Below are positions 1 through 8,828 of a stretch of 64,000 nt of DNA, one piece after another (position 1 is the first letter of the stretch; the number at the start of each line of letters is the position of its first letter). The stretch is taken from positions 27,333 to 91,332 of the forward strand of contig NZ_AKJE01000114.1 of the NCBI RefSeq assembly GCF_000282495.1, in the 5' to 3' direction. The translations under genes were made by a program, and so were the position numbers. The notes beneath the pieces were generated by a model. It saw only the letters and a program-made list of their open reading frames with translations, did not search any database and was not told the origin of the DNA. Source of the stretch: Pseudomonas sp. GM79. Its GTDB lineage: Bacteria > Pseudomonadota > Gammaproteobacteria > Pseudomonadales > Pseudomonadaceae.

Positions 1-648
1 GATGTTCACGTACGGCGAGTCGCTGCCTTCGATAACCAGCGCATCCTTGGATGGGTCAAGCTTGGCTTCCAGCGCGTAGTTGGTGTTGATCAGCGCCAGG
101 TCGACCTGAGTCAGCACGCGCGGGATGGTCGCGGCTTCCAGTTCACGGAATTTCAGGTCCTTGGTGTTCTCGGTGATGTCCTTGACGGTCGACAGGATGT
201 TGTTCGAATCCTTCAACTTGATCAGGCCAGCCTTCGCCAGCAGCAACAGCGCACGACCACCGTTGGTGGCGTCGTTCGGGATCACCACGTTGGCGCCGCC
301 CGGCAGCTCGGTCAGCGCTTTGTACTTGCTGGAGTAAGCGCCCAGCGGCTCCAGGTGCACGCCGGCAACGCTGACAAGGTTGGTGCCCTTGGCCTTGTTG
401 AACTCATCCAGGTACGGCTGGTGCTGGAAGAAGTTGGCGTCCAGACGCTTCTCGGCCACCTGCACGTTCGGCTGGATGTAGTCGGTGAAGACTTTGACCT
501 TCAGGTCCACGCCTTCTTTGGCCAGGGCCGGTTTAACGAACTCGAGGATTTCCGCGTGAGGTACCGGGGTAGCCGCGACGGTCAGGGTGTCGGCAGCGTG
601 TGCGGAAAAGGCTGCAACGGCAGCGAACGCGACGAGTAGTTTTTTCAT
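1..648 (-). CDS. metQ: MetQ, D-methionine-binding protein (3' end beyond window)
   Basis: Periplasmic substrate-binding part of the MetNIQ methionine importer. It is cut off by the window edge, so only about the first 216 residues are present. The protein starts MKKLLVAFAAVAAF and has a Sec signal peptide ending near AHA. The mature part shows the NlpA/MetQ pattern, including FTDYIQPNVQV and ANFFQHQPYLDEFN. No lipobox cysteine is visible near the N terminus, so it is probably soluble in the periplasm rather than lipid-anchored as in E. coli. It is the last gene of metN-metI-metQ, 60 bp after metI, and an AGGAG ribosome site precedes the ATG. Confidence 0.93.
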   Translation of the reverse strand, partial: MKKLLVAFAAVAAFSAHAADTLTVAATPVPHAEILEFVKPALAKEGVDLKVKVFTDYIQPNVQVAEKRLDANFFQHQPYLDEFNKAKGTNLVSVAGVHLEPLGAYSSKYKALTELPGGANVVIPNDATNGGRALLLLAKAGLIKLKDSNNILSTVKDITENTKDLKFRELEAATIPRVLTQVDLALINTNYALEAKLDPSKDALVIEGSDSPYVNI

Positions 649-708
649 TCAGCTAACTCCTTGTGAGACGCCCGTATGGCGCCTGCCAGCGAATGGCCGG
701 CTCATGAC

Positions 709-1383
709 TTATTTACGTGAGAAGTGGACAACCAATTTGTCGCCAACCGTTTGCAGCACTTGAACCAGCATCAGCAGCAACACCACCGTCACAACCATCA
801 CATCCGTCTGGAAGCGCTGGTAACCGAAACGGATCGCCAGGTCGCCCAGACCGCCAGCGCCGACCACACCGGCCATTGCCGTGTAGGACACCAGTGTAAT
901 CGCTGTCACCGTAATCGCCGCGAAGATGCCGGGACGGGCTTCCGGCAACAAGGCGTTGGTGATGATCTGACGTGTCGTCGCGCCCATGGCCTGGGTTGCC
1001 TCGATGATGCCGCGATCCACTTCACGCAGGGCGGTTTCCACCAGTCGTGCGAAAAACGGAGTCGCGCCCACCACCAGCGGTGGAATCGCACCGGCGACAC
1101 CCAGGGAGGTGCCAGTGATCAACACGGTGAACGGAATCATCACGATCAGCAAAATGATGAACGGCAGCGAACGCAGAATGTTCACCACCAACGACAGCAT
1201 CGCGTAGACACCTTTGGCTTCCAGCAACTGGCGCGGGCTGCACAGAAACAACAACACGCCCAGCGGCAGGCCCAACAGTACGGTGAACAACAGCGAACCG
1301 CCGAGCATCAGCAGGGTGTCGCCGGTGGCCAGCCAGATTTCGTACCAATCGATATTGGAGAAGAAACTCATCAGCACTTCCAT
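709..1383 (-). CDS. metI: MetI, D-methionine ABC transporter permease
   Basis: Inner-membrane permease of the methionine importer, 224 aa, about the usual family length. It is very hydrophobic with about five membrane segments. The cytoplasmic EAA-type loop (EATQAMGATTRQII) that docks on the MetN ATPase is clear. Its ATG shares one base with the metN stop (TGATG), which points to translational coupling and supports this start; a second ATG four codons later (MSFFSNIDW) is possible. It belongs to the metN-metI-metQ operon. Confidence 0.94.
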   Translation of the reverse strand: MEVLMSFFSNIDWYEIWLATGDTLLMLGGSLLFTVLLGLPLGVLLFLCSPRQLLEAKGVYAMLSLVVNILRSLPFIILLIVMIPFTVLITGTSLGVAGAIPPLVVGATPFFARLVETALREVDRGIIEATQAMGATTRQIITNALLPEARPGIFAAITVTAITLVSYTAMAGVVGAGGLGDLAIRFGYQRFQTDVMVVTVVLLLMLVQVLQTVGDKLVVHFSRK

Positions 1384-2390
1384 CAGCGCAGCACCTCCAT
1401 GTGGACGTCAGCTGCGGTGAAGCGGGCAAACGCCGCTTCCATGTCGCCACCGGTGACGGCCAGGGTCAATTGCCCGTAAGGGACGTCTTTGATGCGATCG
1501 ATGCGACCGGCCAGGATGCTGTAGTCCACGCCCGTTTCCCGAGCAACGGTTCCCAGCAACGGCGCGTAGGTCGCTTCGCCCTGGAAGGTCAGACGCACGA
1601 TGCGCCCCGGTACGTGAGCGAAGTCGTCGCGCTGTTCGCTTTCGTCGATTTGCTCGTCTTCCTGCACGAAGCGCTTGGTGGTCGGATGCTTGGGATGCAG
1701 GAACACCTCGGCCACCGGGCCCTGTTCGACGATCTTGCCGGCGTCCATCACCGCCACCTGATCGCAGACCCGACGGATCACATCCATTTCGTGGGTGATC
1801 AGGACGATGGTCAGTTTCAGCTCGCGGTTGATCTCGGCCAGCAGTTGCAGGACCGACGCCGTGGTTTGCGGGTCCAGGGCACTGGTGGCTTCATCGCACA
1901 ACAGGATTTTCGGTTTGGTTGCCAGGGCGCGGGCGATGCCGACACGCTGTTTCTGACCACCGGACAATTGCGCCGGGTACTTTTTCGCATGGTCAGCCAG
2001 GCCGACCCGCGCCAGCAACTCCGCCACACGCCGGTCGATTTCGCTACGGGACAGTTCACCGGCGAGGGTCAGCGGCAGCGCGACATTGTCGGCCACGGTT
2101 TTGGACGCCAGCAGGTTGAAGTGCTGGAAAATCATCCCGACCTGCTGACGGAAACGCCGCAGGCTATTGGCGTCCAGCGCGGTGACTTCTTCACCATCGA
2201 CGATGATCTTGCCCCCACTGGAGTTTTCCAGGCGGTTGATCAGACGCAGCAGGGTACTTTTTCCCGCGCCGGAATGGCCGATCAGGCCAAAGACCTGACC
2301 ATTCTCAATCGTCAGACTGGTCGGATGCAGGGCGGGAATATCCTTACCGGCGACGCGGTAAGTTTTGTGGACGTTTTGAAACTCGATCAC
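1383..2390 (-). CDS. metN: MetN, D-methionine ABC transporter ATP-binding protein
   Basis: ATPase that drives methionine import, 335 aa. Walker A is GHSGAGKST at residues 38-46, the ABC signature is LSGGQKQR, and Walker B with the catalytic Glu is ILLCDEATSALD. The last 80 or so residues match the regulatory NIL domain, which in E. coli MetN binds methionine and shuts the transporter off. First gene of the operon, divergent from katE across about 265 bp. I saw no obvious S-box or SAM riboswitch in that space; its promoter was not identified. Confidence 0.95.
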   Translation of the reverse strand: MIEFQNVHKTYRVAGKDIPALHPTSLTIENGQVFGLIGHSGAGKSTLLRLINRLENSSGGKIIVDGEEVTALDANSLRRFRQQVGMIFQHFNLLASKTVADNVALPLTLAGELSRSEIDRRVAELLARVGLADHAKKYPAQLSGGQKQRVGIARALATKPKILLCDEATSALDPQTTASVLQLLAEINRELKLTIVLITHEMDVIRRVCDQVAVMDAGKIVEQGPVAEVFLHPKHPTTKRFVQEDEQIDESEQRDDFAHVPGRIVRLTFQGEATYAPLLGTVARETGVDYSILAGRIDRIKDVPYGQLTLAVTGGDMEAAFARFTAADVHMEVLR

Positions 2391-2655
2391 GTAGCGAACC
2401 TTGTGGGGCGCGTTAGAAAAGGATCAGCGGTTAGCCGGGCGGGCATTTTAGCCTGTCCGTATAGAGGTTATTAGCATTTATTCCGCATTCAACCAGCGAT
2501 TTGGCAATAACGCGATCAAAGGTCAGAAAAAGGGAACGGCGCCAACGCGCCATCGGTCACTGATTAAGCAACTCGAGAATGCCTGGATGCCGTGTCTGCC
2601 CAATGGCTCATAAGCCTTGGCCACGACGGGAATCGCAACGAGGAGTTTATGTCTG

Positions 2656-4794
2656 ATGAGTACTAAAAAGCCTGCCGCCCCCAAAAGCGCACTGGCCGGG
2701 ACCGCTACCCTGGACCGCAGCAACACCAATGCCAAGCTCGAAAGCCTGGAAAAATTTCGCTCCGATGCCACCGAACAGGCCTTGCGCACCAACCAGGGTG
2801 TGAAGGTCGCGGACAATCAGAACACGTTAAAGGGCGGCGCGCGCGGGCCGTCGTTGCTGGAAGACTTCATCATGCGTGAAAAGATCACGCACTTTGACCA
2901 TGAACGCATTCCCGAGCGGATCGTCCATGCCCGTGGTACCGGTGCCCACGGTTACTTCCAGCCATACGAAACCCATTCCTCACTGACCAAGGCCGGGTTC
3001 CTACAAGACCCAAGCCAAAAAACGCCGGTTTTTGTGAGGTTTTCCACGGTGCAAGGTCCGCGCGGGTCAGGCGATACCGTGCGGGACGTACGAGGTTTCG
3101 CGGTGAAGTTTTTTACCGACGAAGGCAACTTCGATCTGGTGGGCAACAACATGCCGGTGTTCTTCATTCAGGATGCGGTCAAGTTTCCTGACTTCGTACA
3201 TGCGGTAAAACCCGAACCCCACAACGATATTCCTACCGGTGGTTCGGCCCACGATACGTTCTGGGACTTTGTTTCTCTGGTGCCGGAATCCGCGCACATG
3301 GTGATGTGGACCATGTCCGACCGGGCGATCCCCAAAAGCCTGCGCACCATGCAGGGCTTCGGCGTGCACACGTTTCGCATGATCAACGCCGAAGGCAAGG
3401 CGCGCTTCGTCAAATTCCACTGGCGCCCCGCCGCCGGCACCTGCTCCCTGGTGTGGGATGAGGCGCAGAAGCTCGCCGGCAAAGACACCGACTTCCACCG
3501 TCGCGATCTCTGGGAGTCCATCGAGATAGGGGACTACCCGGAATGGGAATTGGGCGTACAGGTCGTCGAGGAAGAAAGCGAACATGCCTTTGATTTCGAC
3601 CTGCTTGATCCGACCAAAATCATTCCCGAAGAAGTCGTCCCCATCACTCCGCTGGGCAAGATGGTGCTCAACCGTAACCCGGATAACTTCTTCGCCGAGA
3701 CCGAGCAGGTCGCCTTCTGCCCTGGGCATATCGTGCCGGGGATCGATTTCTCCAATGACCCGTTGCTGCAAGGCCGGTTGTTTTCCTACACCGATACGCA
3801 GATCAGCCGACTGGGCGGGCCGAATTTTCATGAGATCCCGATCAACCGCCCGGTAGCACCCTTCCATAACGGTCAACGGGATGCCCAACATCGCACCACC
3901 ATCGACAAGGGACGCGCTTCCTACGAACCAAACTCCATCGACAGCGGCTGGCCCAAAGAAACCCCACCGGCAGCGCAGGACGGCGGCTTCGAGACTTATC
4001 CAGAGCGCATCGACGCTGCGAAAATCCGTCAGCGCAGTGAGTCGTTCAGCGACCACTTCTCTCAGGCGCGGCTGTTCTTTCACAGCATGAGCACGCACGA
4101 GCAGGAACACATCATCGCGGCCTACAGCTTCGAGCTGGGCAAGGTCGAACGCGAATTTATTCGTACCCGGCAGGTGAATGAGATCCTGGCCAATATCGAT
4201 CTGGAACTGGCCAAACGCGTGGCGCAGAACCTGGGCTTGCCGGTACCGAAGGCCGGAACGGTCGAGGTGCGTAAAACGTCACTCGACCATTCCCCCGCCC
4301 TGAGCCAGGCCAACCTGCTGTCGGGGGACATCAAAACCCGAAAAGTGGCCATTCTGGCGGCCAACGGGGTGGACGGCGCGGCGATCGATGCGATGAAGAG
4401 GGCTCTGATGGCCGAAGGCGCGCACGCCAAACTGCTCGGCCCGACCTCGGCCCCCGTGACAACCGCCGATGGCAAAGCGCTGCCGGTGGATGCGTCGATG
4501 GAAGGGCTGCCTTCTGTAGCGTTCGACGCCGTGTTCGTGCCAGGTGGCGCGGCGTCGATCAAGGCGCTGAGTACTGATGGTGTAGCGCTGCATTACCTGC
4601 TGGAAGCCTATAAGCACTTGAAAGCGATTGCGCTGCACAGCGAGGCCAGGCAGTTGTTGGATGTGTTGAAGCTGGAAGTGGATGCGGGGGTAATCGTGGG
4701 TAACGATGCCAAGCTGTTCGAGGCGTTTTTTGCCGCGATCGGACAGCATCGGGTTTGGGATAGGGAGCCAAAGGCCAAGGCGATTCCGGCTTGA
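2656..4794 (+). CDS. katE: Large-subunit (clade 2) catalase, KatE/HPII type
   Basis: Haem catalase that disproportionates hydrogen peroxide, 712 aa, the size of the large HPII class. Catalytic His91 lies in VHARGTGAHGY and Asn164 in DLVGNNMPVFF. The haem-ligand Tyr378 is in LFSYTDTQ; all three sit at a constant 37-residue offset from E. coli HPII numbering. The last 150 or so residues form the DJ-1/PfpI-like domain seen only in large catalases. The start is the ATG at 2656, ten bases after AGGAG; an upstream in-frame ATG has no ribosome site and an earlier ATG is out of frame. Monocistronic, followed by a palindromic repeat. Confidence 0.95.
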   Translation: MSTKKPAAPKSALAGTATLDRSNTNAKLESLEKFRSDATEQALRTNQGVKVADNQNTLKGGARGPSLLEDFIMREKITHFDHERIPERIVHARGTGAHGYFQPYETHSSLTKAGFLQDPSQKTPVFVRFSTVQGPRGSGDTVRDVRGFAVKFFTDEGNFDLVGNNMPVFFIQDAVKFPDFVHAVKPEPHNDIPTGGSAHDTFWDFVSLVPESAHMVMWTMSDRAIPKSLRTMQGFGVHTFRMINAEGKARFVKFHWRPAAGTCSLVWDEAQKLAGKDTDFHRRDLWESIEIGDYPEWELGVQVVEEESEHAFDFDLLDPTKIIPEEVVPITPLGKMVLNRNPDNFFAETEQVAFCPGHIVPGIDFSNDPLLQGRLFSYTDTQISRLGGPNFHEIPINRPVAPFHNGQRDAQHRTTIDKGRASYEPNSIDSGWPKETPPAAQDGGFETYPERIDAAKIRQRSESFSDHFSQARLFFHSMSTHEQEHIIAAYSFELGKVEREFIRTRQVNEILANIDLELAKRVAQNLGLPVPKAGTVEVRKTSLDHSPALSQANLLSGDIKTRKVAILAANGVDGAAIDAMKRALMAEGAHAKLLGPTSAPVTTADGKALPVDASMEGLPSVAFDAVFVPGGAASIKALSTDGVALHYLLEAYKHLKAIALHSEARQLLDVLKLEVDAGVIVGNDAKLFEAFFAAIGQHRVWDREPKAKAIPA

Positions 4795-4819
4795 GGATCT
4801 TTATCGAACAGGAGGACGC

Positions 4820-4887
4820 CTTCGCGGGCAAGCCTCGCTCCTACCGGGTTTACGCTGCACCTGTAGGAACGAGGCTTGCCCGCGAAG
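4820..4887. repeat. REP-type inverted pair
   Basis: Two 25-base arms, one mismatch apart when inverted, around a short loop. The core GGGCAAGCC / GGCTTGCCC belongs to the commonest repeat family in this window. It lies between two convergent genes and may also serve as a terminator hairpin. Confidence 0.85.
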
Positions 4888-4890
4888 CTT

Positions 4891-5607
4891 TTAAGGCTTG
4901 CGCGGACTCAAAACCATCTGCGCCGGAATGTTGCGCAGAATCTGCTTCTCCAGCTTCAGATCAAACTCCGAATCCAGCTTCTTCACCCGTTTGGTCAGCA
5001 GCGTGGCCAGCCATGGGTAATCCTGAGTGCGCGGTGCCTGAATGCTCACGTCGCACTGATAATTCACCACATCGGCGGCGATGGCATCCAGTTGACGACG
5101 AAGCTTGCTCATATCGGTGAGGTTCAACGCCACCGTAGTGCTTTCAGCCGTCGGGTCGATGACTTTGGCCTGAGGTTTGGCTTCGGCAGCCTTGAGAGCT
5201 GCTTCGGCTTTATCCAGTTCAGCCTTGCGCGCATGGACAATGGCACTGTTGACGCCACCGGTCAGCGCCGGGGCCTTGGGCATCAGCACCCGGGCACGGC
5301 TGAGGGCGGTGGCTGCTGCATTCACATCACCTTTTTGCAGCACGATCTGGCTACGCAGCAAATAAGCTTCGGCCAGTTGCCGCTGGTATTGCTCGAGGGA
5401 TTGATCGTTGGGCGACTCGGCCTGCAAAGCCGCCAATTGTCCTTCGGCGGTGGCCAGTTCGCTGCTGGCCAGGCTTTGTTCCAGCTGTGCGATCGCCGTG
5501 GCCCGCGCATCGGGGGCCTCGGTGGCCGCCGGTGACGTGCTTTGGCAAGCGCCCAGCAGCAGCGAAAATGCGACAAGGAGCAGATAACGGGAGGCGAACG
5601 GCTTCAT
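4891..5607 (-). CDS. Putative lipoprotein of the znu locus, function unknown
   Basis: Protein of 238 aa beginning with a lipoprotein signal (LLLGAC, Cys21), so probably attached to a membrane facing the periplasm. The rest is rich in Ala, Gln and Leu and looks like an all-helical, TPR-like repeat region (residues about 30-150), followed by a more mixed C-terminal domain. A gene of this kind sits between metN and znuB in P. aeruginosa too (from memory, PA5502). It is 37 bp downstream of znuB in the same direction, so it may be co-transcribed with zur-znuC-znuB. No function can be read from the sequence. Confidence 0.75.
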   Translation of the reverse strand: MKPFASRYLLLVAFSLLLGACQSTSPAATEAPDARATAIAQLEQSLASSELATAEGQLAALQAESPNDQSLEQYQRQLAEAYLLRSQIVLQKGDVNAAATALSRARVLMPKAPALTGGVNSAIVHARKAELDKAEAALKAAEAKPQAKVIDPTAESTTVALNLTDMSKLRRQLDAIAADVVNYQCDVSIQAPRTQDYPWLATLLTKRVKKLDSEFDLKLEKQILRNIPAQMVLSPRKP

Positions 5608-5644
5608 TCCTGCGACTCTCTATTTGCGCAAAAAACGAGCAAGT

Positions 5645-6433
5645 CTACACCCCTCGACGGGGCAGGACAAAACTCAGCAGAAACAGCGCAGCGGCCGCCA
5701 CCACAATCGACGGGCCGGCCGGGGTGTCCTTGAACCAGGACAACGCCAGCCCGCCACACACCGCGAGCATGCCCAGCAGGCTCGCGCCCAGTGCCATCTG
5801 CTCCGGCGAGCGGGCGTGACGCTGTGCCGCAGCCGCCGGAATAATCAGTAACGAAGTAATCAGCAACACGCCGACGATTTTCATCGCCACGGCGATCACC
5901 ACGGCGATCAGCAACATCAGGACCAGACGCAACGCCGCCACCGGCAAACCTTCCACCTTGGCCAGCTCTTCATGCACCGTGATCGCCAGCAAGGGTCGCC
6001 ATAGCGTTACAAGTAATACCAGCACCGCCGCGCTGCCGCCGAGGATCCAGGCCAGATCGGTCGGGCTGATCGCCAGCAAATCGCCGAACAGATAGGCCAT
6101 CAGGTCGATCCGCACTTCATGCATGAAGCTTAGTACCACCAAGCCAAGCGAGAGCGTACTCGGTGCGAGAATTCCCAACAGCGTGTCGGACGCCAACGGT
6201 TGCCGTTGTTGCAACGTCACCAGCAATACCGCCAGCAACAAGCAGCCTACCGTAACGGCAACGGTCGGGCTGACATCCAGCAGAAAACCCAGTGCCACGC
6301 CGAGCAATGCGGCATGGGATAGCGTGTCGCCGAAATAGGCCATGCGTCGCCAGACCACGAACGAACCCAGCGGGCCCGCGACCAGCGCCAGGGCCAGACC
6401 TGCAAGCAGGGCAAAGAGCAGAAAATCAGCCAT
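5645..6433 (-). CDS. znuB: ZnuB, zinc ABC transporter permease
   Basis: Membrane channel of the high-affinity zinc importer, 262 aa, matching E. coli ZnuB in length. It starts MADFLLFALLAGLALAL and has about eight membrane segments typical of the ABC-3 (metal permease) family, with the conserved GDTLSHAALLGVALG stretch. The chosen ATG overlaps the end of znuC by 8 bp; the longer open frame upstream is only antisense and overlap sequence. Transcribed with zur and znuC. Confidence 0.95.
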   Translation of the reverse strand: MADFLLFALLAGLALALVAGPLGSFVVWRRMAYFGDTLSHAALLGVALGFLLDVSPTVAVTVGCLLLAVLLVTLQQRQPLASDTLLGILAPSTLSLGLVVLSFMHEVRIDLMAYLFGDLLAISPTDLAWILGGSAAVLVLLVTLWRPLLAITVHEELAKVEGLPVAALRLVLMLLIAVVIAVAMKIVGVLLITSLLIIPAAAAQRHARSPEQMALGASLLGMLAVCGGLALSWFKDTPAGPSIVVAAAALFLLSFVLPRRGV

Positions 6434-7205
6434 GCTTGCAGCTATCTCCATGAACGTGAGTGGACGGGACCGCGCTGACCACCGAGCCATGCAGGTCGTG
6501 GGCGTGGTCGTGATGGTGGTGATAAATCGCCAGGCTTTGCGCGTTTTTTCCGAACAGCTCGACGAACGCCGGATCGCCGCTGACTTGCTCGGGATGCCCG
6601 GAACAGCAGACATGACGATTCAGGCACACCACCTGGTCGGTGGTGCTCATCACCAGATGCAAATCGTGAGAGACCATCAAAACGCCGCAACCATGACGAT
6701 CACGCAAGCGTGTGATCAGGCTGTAGAGCTCGGCTTGACCGGCCACGTCGACGCCTTGTACCGGCTCATCAAGCACCAGCAATTCCGGTTCGCGCAGCAA
6801 TGCCCGCGCCAGCAGCACCCGCTGCATTTCGCCACCGGAAACACTTTGCACCGGACTGTCGATCACCTGCTCGGCACCGACTTCCTTGAGGGCGGCTAAC
6901 GCTCGAGCGCGGTCCACCCCCGGGACCAGACGCAAAAAACGCAGCACCGAAAGCGGCAGAGTCGGATCGACATGGAGCTTTTGCGGCATGTAACCGACGC
7001 GCAACTTCGGCTTGCGCCAGACGCTACCGCTGTCCGGTTTCAACAGGCCAAGTACCGCGCGCACCAGCGTGGTTTTGCCGGCACCGTTAGGGCCGATCAA
7101 GGTAACGATCTGCCCCGGCTCGACACTCAGCTCGATGTTGTCCAGCACGTTTTGCCCGGCAAAGGTGACGGCCACCTGCTCGAGGCGAATCAGCGCGTTG
7201 CTCAT
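6426..7205 (-). CDS. znuC: ZnuC, zinc ABC transporter ATP-binding protein
   Basis: ATPase of the zinc importer, 259 aa. Walker A GPNGAGKTT, signature SGGEMQR and Walker B LVLDEPVQGVD are all intact. The C terminus is rich in histidine (YHHHHDHAHD), as often seen in zinc-handling ABC ATPases. The start codon shares one base with the zur stop (TGATG), so translation is likely coupled and the upstream in-frame ATG is not used. Confidence 0.95.
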   Translation of the reverse strand: MSNALIRLEQVAVTFAGQNVLDNIELSVEPGQIVTLIGPNGAGKTTLVRAVLGLLKPDSGSVWRKPKLRVGYMPQKLHVDPTLPLSVLRFLRLVPGVDRARALAALKEVGAEQVIDSPVQSVSGGEMQRVLLARALLREPELLVLDEPVQGVDVAGQAELYSLITRLRDRHGCGVLMVSHDLHLVMSTTDQVVCLNRHVCCSGHPEQVSGDPAFVELFGKNAQSLAIYHHHHDHAHDLHGSVVSAVPSTHVHGDSCKHG

Positions 7206-7687
7206 CAAGCCCCCTGGCAACCCGAGCAGAGACCGATGACTTCAACGGTCTGGGCTTCGACGATAAATCCGACATCTTTGGCGCTATCGATGATCGCGTC
7301 GCTGATGGATTTCTGTTCGAGTTCGATGGCGGCGTGGCATTCGCGGCAAATCAGAAACTGCCCCTGGTGGGCGTGTTCCGGGTGATTGCAGCCGACGAAG
7401 GCGTTCAACGAGGAGATGCGATGTACCAAGCCGTTTTCCAGCAGGAAATCCAGCGCGCGGTAAACGGTAGGAGGCGCGGCGCGACGGCCGTCCTGCTCGC
7501 TGAGCACCGCCAGAATGTCATAGGCGCCCAACGGTTTGTGGCTTTGCCACACCAGTTCCAGCACTCGTCGGCGCAAAGCGGTCAGGCGCAGCCCCTGACG
7601 TGCGCACAAGACATCGGCCTCAGACAATGCGCTATGTACGCAATGAGAGTGGTCGTGGGGACGGCTGGCAATCGGTGTTTTAGGCAT
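7205..7687 (-). CDS. zur: Zur, zinc-responsive Fur-family repressor
   Basis: Zinc-sensing transcriptional repressor, 160 aa, previously called Np20 in P. aeruginosa. It has the Fur-family winged helix (PPTVYRALDFLLENGLVHRI) and the structural zinc site made of CREC and CSGC near the C terminus. The N terminus is His-rich (HDHSHCVHS). It heads the zur-znuC-znuB operon and faces znuA across a short gap, so one operator could control both directions, including its own gene. Confidence 0.94.
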   Translation of the reverse strand: MPKTPIASRPHDHSHCVHSALSEADVLCARQGLRLTALRRRVLELVWQSHKPLGAYDILAVLSEQDGRRAAPPTVYRALDFLLENGLVHRISSLNAFVGCNHPEHAHQGQFLICRECHAAIELEQKSISDAIIDSAKDVGFIVEAQTVEVIGLCSGCQGA

Positions 7688-7708
7688 GAGCGGCGACGAG
7701 TTTTGTGA

Positions 7709-7728
7709 GAGACGTTATTATGTTACCC
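7709..7728. promoter_or_regulatory. Candidate Zur operator between zur and znuA
   Basis: The only AT-rich stretch in the 66-bp gap between the divergent zur and znuA contains GTTATTATGTTAC. It fits the gamma-proteobacterial Zur/Fur-type pattern GTTATnnTATAAC at 11 of 13 positions. The placement is what would be expected for a shared operator, but the match is imperfect and rests on my recollection of the consensus. Confidence 0.45.
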
Positions 7729-7753
7729 GTTCTCGCCTCTTCGAGTGGTCATC

Positions 7754-8710
7754 GTGTCCCGACTTTTTTCTATCTTTGTCGCATTTGTCGCCAGTTTTCT
7801 GCTGATCGGCTCAGCTCAAGCAGAGGTTAAAGTCCTCACCAGCGTCAAACCTCTGCAGCTGATAGCCGCGGCGGTGCAGGACGGCGTAGCGGTTCCGGAA
7901 GTTTTGCTGCCGCCCGGCGCCTCGCCCCATAACTATGCCTTGCGCCCATCCGATGTACGGAAAGTGCAATCGGTGGATCTGCTGTACTGGATCGGCCCGG
8001 ACATGGAAGGTTTCCTGCCTCGCGTGCTGAAAGGTCGTGCGCTGCCCAGCGTCGCGGTGCAGGATTTGCCGGGCCTGAAACTGCGACATTTCGCCGAAGA
8101 TAACCATTCCCACGCCGAAGAAGCCGACGAAGCCGACGAAGCCGACGAAGCCGACGAAGCCGACGAGCATGACCACGATCACCGCCCCGGTAGCCTGGAT
8201 GCACACTTGTGGTTGTCACCGATCAACGCCCGAGTGATCGCCACCAAAATGGCCACCGATCTGAGCGCCGCCGATCCGGCCAACGCGGCGCGCTACCAGA
8301 GCAACCTCAAGGCATTCGATGAACGCCTGGATGCTTTAGACCTGCGCCTGAAGGCCCGTCTGGCGGGTATCGCGGGCAAGCCATATTTCGTGTTCCACGA
8401 AGCCTTCGACTACTTCGAAGACGCTTACGGCCTCAAGCACACTGGCGTATTCAGTGTCGCAGCCGAAGTACAACCCGGTGCCCAGCACGTCGCGGCGATG
8501 CGCACGCGGTTGCAGGAAGTCGGCAAGACTTGCGTGTTCAGCGAACCACCGCTGCGCCCACGTCTGGCAGAAACCCTGGTGGCCGGGCTGCCGGTGAAAC
8601 TGGCGGAACTGGATGCGCTCGGCGGGTACACGCCAGCGACCGCTCAAGGGTATGAGCAACTGCTGGAAAAGCTGGGGAATGATTTGGCGGGGTGTCTGGA
8701 GTCGCTGTAG
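7754..8710 (+). CDS. znuA: ZnuA, periplasmic zinc-binding protein
   Basis: Zinc-capturing protein of the ZnuABC importer, 318 aa from the GTG at 7754 (MSRLFSIFVAF); another GTG three codons earlier is possible. A Sec signal peptide ends at SAQA. Cluster 9 features include LPPGASPHNY (first His ligand) and HLWLSPINA. The flexible charged loop typical of zinc-specific members is at about residues 115-140. It opens with HSH, runs through five Glu-Ala-Asp units encoded by a perfect 9-bp tandem repeat, and closes with HDHDH. Divergent from zur-znuC-znuB and presumably under the same zinc control. Confidence 0.94.
   Translation: MSRLFSIFVAFVASFLLIGSAQAEVKVLTSVKPLQLIAAAVQDGVAVPEVLLPPGASPHNYALRPSDVRKVQSVDLLYWIGPDMEGFLPRVLKGRALPSVAVQDLPGLKLRHFAEDNHSHAEEADEADEADEADEADEHDHDHRPGSLDAHLWLSPINARVIATKMATDLSAADPANAARYQSNLKAFDERLDALDLRLKARLAGIAGKPYFVFHEAFDYFEDAYGLKHTGVFSVAAEVQPGAQHVAAMRTRLQEVGKTCVFSEPPLRPRLAETLVAGLPVKLAELDALGGYTPATAQGYEQLLEKLGNDLAGCLESL
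8123..8167 (+). repeat. 9-bp tandem repeat inside znuA (5 units)
   Basis: Five consecutive copies of GCCGACGAA (the last ending GAG) encode an acidic run in the metal-binding loop of ZnuA. The unit is a multiple of three, so copy number can change without breaking the frame. Confidence 0.95.
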
Positions 8711-8734
8711 TTCCGAAAATTGTGTCGCCCCCAA

Positions 8735-8823
8735 TCGCGGGCAAGCCACGCTCCCCCAGAGTTTGTATCGTTCGCCAATATTATGAACGGCACAAATTCT
8801 GTGGGAGCGTGGCTTGCCCGCGA
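8735..8823. repeat. REP-type inverted pair
   Basis: Two perfect 21-base inverted arms (TCGCGGGCAAGCCACGCTCC and its complement) around a 47-base loop, between the convergent znuA and thrB. Confidence 0.88.
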
Positions 8824-8828
8824 TGCTT

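Noticed and set aside
2391..2655. Methionine riboswitch upstream of metN
   Set aside because: I looked for S-box-like or SAM-riboswitch features in this gap and saw none; only ordinary divergent promoter space is evident.
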